In this document: piece by piece, positions 14,063 to 14,731 of the stretch
Layout of the letters: each line of letters begins with the position of its first letter
Numbering within the stretch: position 1 is the stretch's first letter
Source: Butyrivibrio sp.
GTDB lineage: Bacteria > Bacillota > Clostridia > Lachnospirales > Lachnospiraceae
Direction of reading: 5' to 3'
Assembly (NCBI RefSeq): GCF_015056685.1
Contig: NZ_SVFW01000071.1
Location: 1 to 14,731 of the forward strand
DNA: 14,731 nucleotides
Notes under the pieces: generated by a model
Told to the model about the DNA's origin: nothing
Databases searched by the model: none
The model's input: the letters and a program-made list of their open reading frames with translations, nothing else
Position numbers and translations under genes: made by a program

Positions 14063-14491
14063 ATGACAGCAGAACAATTATGGAAACAATCAGGATTATC
14101 AGGAGAATATGAAGCGTGGGCATTTACTGATGTGCCAGATAAACTGGCAGCACTTGTTTGTGAAGGGACAAAAACAGCAACATGTTCATCTTATGACGTT
14201 TGTATTGCAGAAAATGAGCCAATTCCTAAGGCTGGAGATTATAGCATTATTCTCGATTCTAAGGATAATGCAGTTTGTATTGTGCGCACATCTAAGATTA
14301 CAATATGTCCCTTTAAGGATGTAACTGCAGAGCACGCATATAAAGAGGGCGAAGGCGATAGGAGTCTCGAATACTGGCGTGAGGTTCATAAGGAATTCTT
14401 AGAGAGCGAACTTGAAACGATTAATATGCCTTTTAGTGAAGAGGCAAAGGTTATTTGTGAAGAGTTTGAATTGGTAAACATAACAGCATGA
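14063..14491 (+). CDS. ASCH-domain protein
   Basis: 142 residues, typical for stand-alone ASCH proteins. The signature G-T-K-T-A-T-C lies at residues 35-41, followed by a PIPKAGDYSIILDSKDNAVCIV strand pair and an EGEGDRSLEYWREVHKEFLESEL helix, all usual for the family. ASCH is a PUA-like beta barrel thought to bind RNA, and some members hydrolyse N4-acetylcytidine. The start has AAGGAG about 7 bases upstream and lies 15 bases after the EFR1 stop. An AT-rich repeat AAAAATG...CATTTTT just after its stop could give weak termination before the ABC gene. Confidence 0.9.
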   Translation: MTAEQLWKQSGLSGEYEAWAFTDVPDKLAALVCEGTKTATCSSYDVCIAENEPIPKAGDYSIILDSKDNAVCIVRTSKITICPFKDVTAEHAYKEGEGDRSLEYWREVHKEFLESELETINMPFSEEAKVICEEFELVNITA

Positions 14492-14573
14492 GAACGTAGC
14501 TCCAAAAATGAGAGTTTGCATTTTTTATGTTTGTTGCAGCCAGATAATTATGATTTAAAGGCATAGAATAATT

Positions 14574-14731
14574 ATGAGTCTAAACAAAAAAGTAATTACA
14601 CTTGAAAATGCCTCAAAGGTATATGATGGTAAGTATGTGATAAATAATATTTCACATGAATTTGCCAAAGGAGAATCCATAGCATTATGTGGACATAATG
14701 GATGTGGCAAAAGTACAATGCTTAAGCTATT
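14574..14731 (+). CDS. ABC transporter ATP-binding protein, N-terminal part (partial)
   Basis: The frame from ATG 14574 runs open to the window end (52 residues). It begins with the A-loop region ITLENASKVYDGKYVINN, then the Walker A motif G-H-N-G-C-G-K-S-T in ALCGHNGCGKSTMLKL. This is the start of an ABC ATPase; the rest, and any permease, lie beyond the window. AAAGG is about 12 bases before the ATG, a long spacing, so a slightly different start is possible. Position at the end of the envelope-related run, with a CPBP protease and LytTR/GHKL system upstream, suits a peptide-export or resistance transporter. Confidence 0.87.
   Translation, partial: MSLNKKVITLENASKVYDGKYVINNISHEFAKGESIALCGHNGCGKSTMLKL

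Noticed and set aside
14500..14526. AAAAATG...CATTTTT inverted repeat after the ASCH gene as terminator
   Set aside because: The stem is short and AT-only with an 8-base loop; weak termination is possible but not enough for a separate feature.
1..14731. CRISPR array, tRNA/rRNA genes, insertion-sequence ends or attachment sites
   Set aside because: I saw no regularly spaced direct repeats, no tRNA cloverleaf, no rRNA-like sequence, no transposase or integrase gene, and no matching direct repeats around the XRE/BRO cassette.

Overview
The window looks like a chromosomal accessory region from a low-GC Firmicute. A rumen or gut Lachnospiraceae of the Butyrivibrio/Pseudobutyrivibrio type is my best guess. 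This rests on family content (CD3324-type Mor-like regulator, LytTR/GHKL two-component pair, EFR1 flavodoxin-ferredoxin, CPBP protease, ECF sigma with a membrane partner), strong GGAGG-type ribosome binding sites and AT-rich spacers. No rRNA, tRNA, CRISPR array, transposase or integrase was seen. All genes are on the + strand except one XRE regulator.

Left block (1-3035): the tail of a class I methyltransferase is followed by a tightly spaced trio. The first gene is an aminoglycoside/hygromycin-phosphotransferase-like protein that lacks the N-lobe and has Asn-Asn-Asn where the catalytic His-x-Asp should be. The second is a Mor-like HTH regulator of the CD3324 type carrying an unrecognised C-terminal domain. 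The third is a full-length APH-fold kinase with an intact active site and a probable TTG start. About 350 bases without a confident gene follow, holding a possible methyltransferase relic, small inverted repeats and a bidirectional terminator.

Middle block (3039-5944): a phage-like control cassette. A leftward XRE repressor gene faces a small rightward ORF. They are followed by a 368-residue protein with a phage-like N-terminal half and an overlapping BRO-N (antirepressor-type) gene. A palindromic motif near ATACCA-W-TGGTAT occurs as two pairs, one in the divergent promoter region and one over the promoter of the two-gene operon, so the XRE protein plausibly represses both. A second, different palindrome type (25 bp, core TYACAAWTTGTRA) occurs once between genes and once inside the BRO gene.

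Right block (5985-14731): an ECF sigma factor overlaps the gene of its likely membrane-bound anti-sigma partner, with a 16-bp palindrome in the leader. Then comes a LytTR response regulator and a 7TM-PAS-GHKL histidine kinase, each unit closed by a clear intrinsic terminator. Last is a long run of envelope-related genes: lipoprotein, anchored extracytoplasmic protein, membrane alpha/beta hydrolase, CPBP intramembrane protease, EFR1 ferredoxin, ASCH-domain protein and the start of an ABC ATPase. A possible LytTR direct-repeat site overlaps a -35 element before the lipoprotein gene, suggesting that the two-component system controls this run. The most unusual items are the NNN pseudokinase, the two sets of palindromes in the XRE/BRO cassette, and the pair of possibly related extracytoplasmic proteins.
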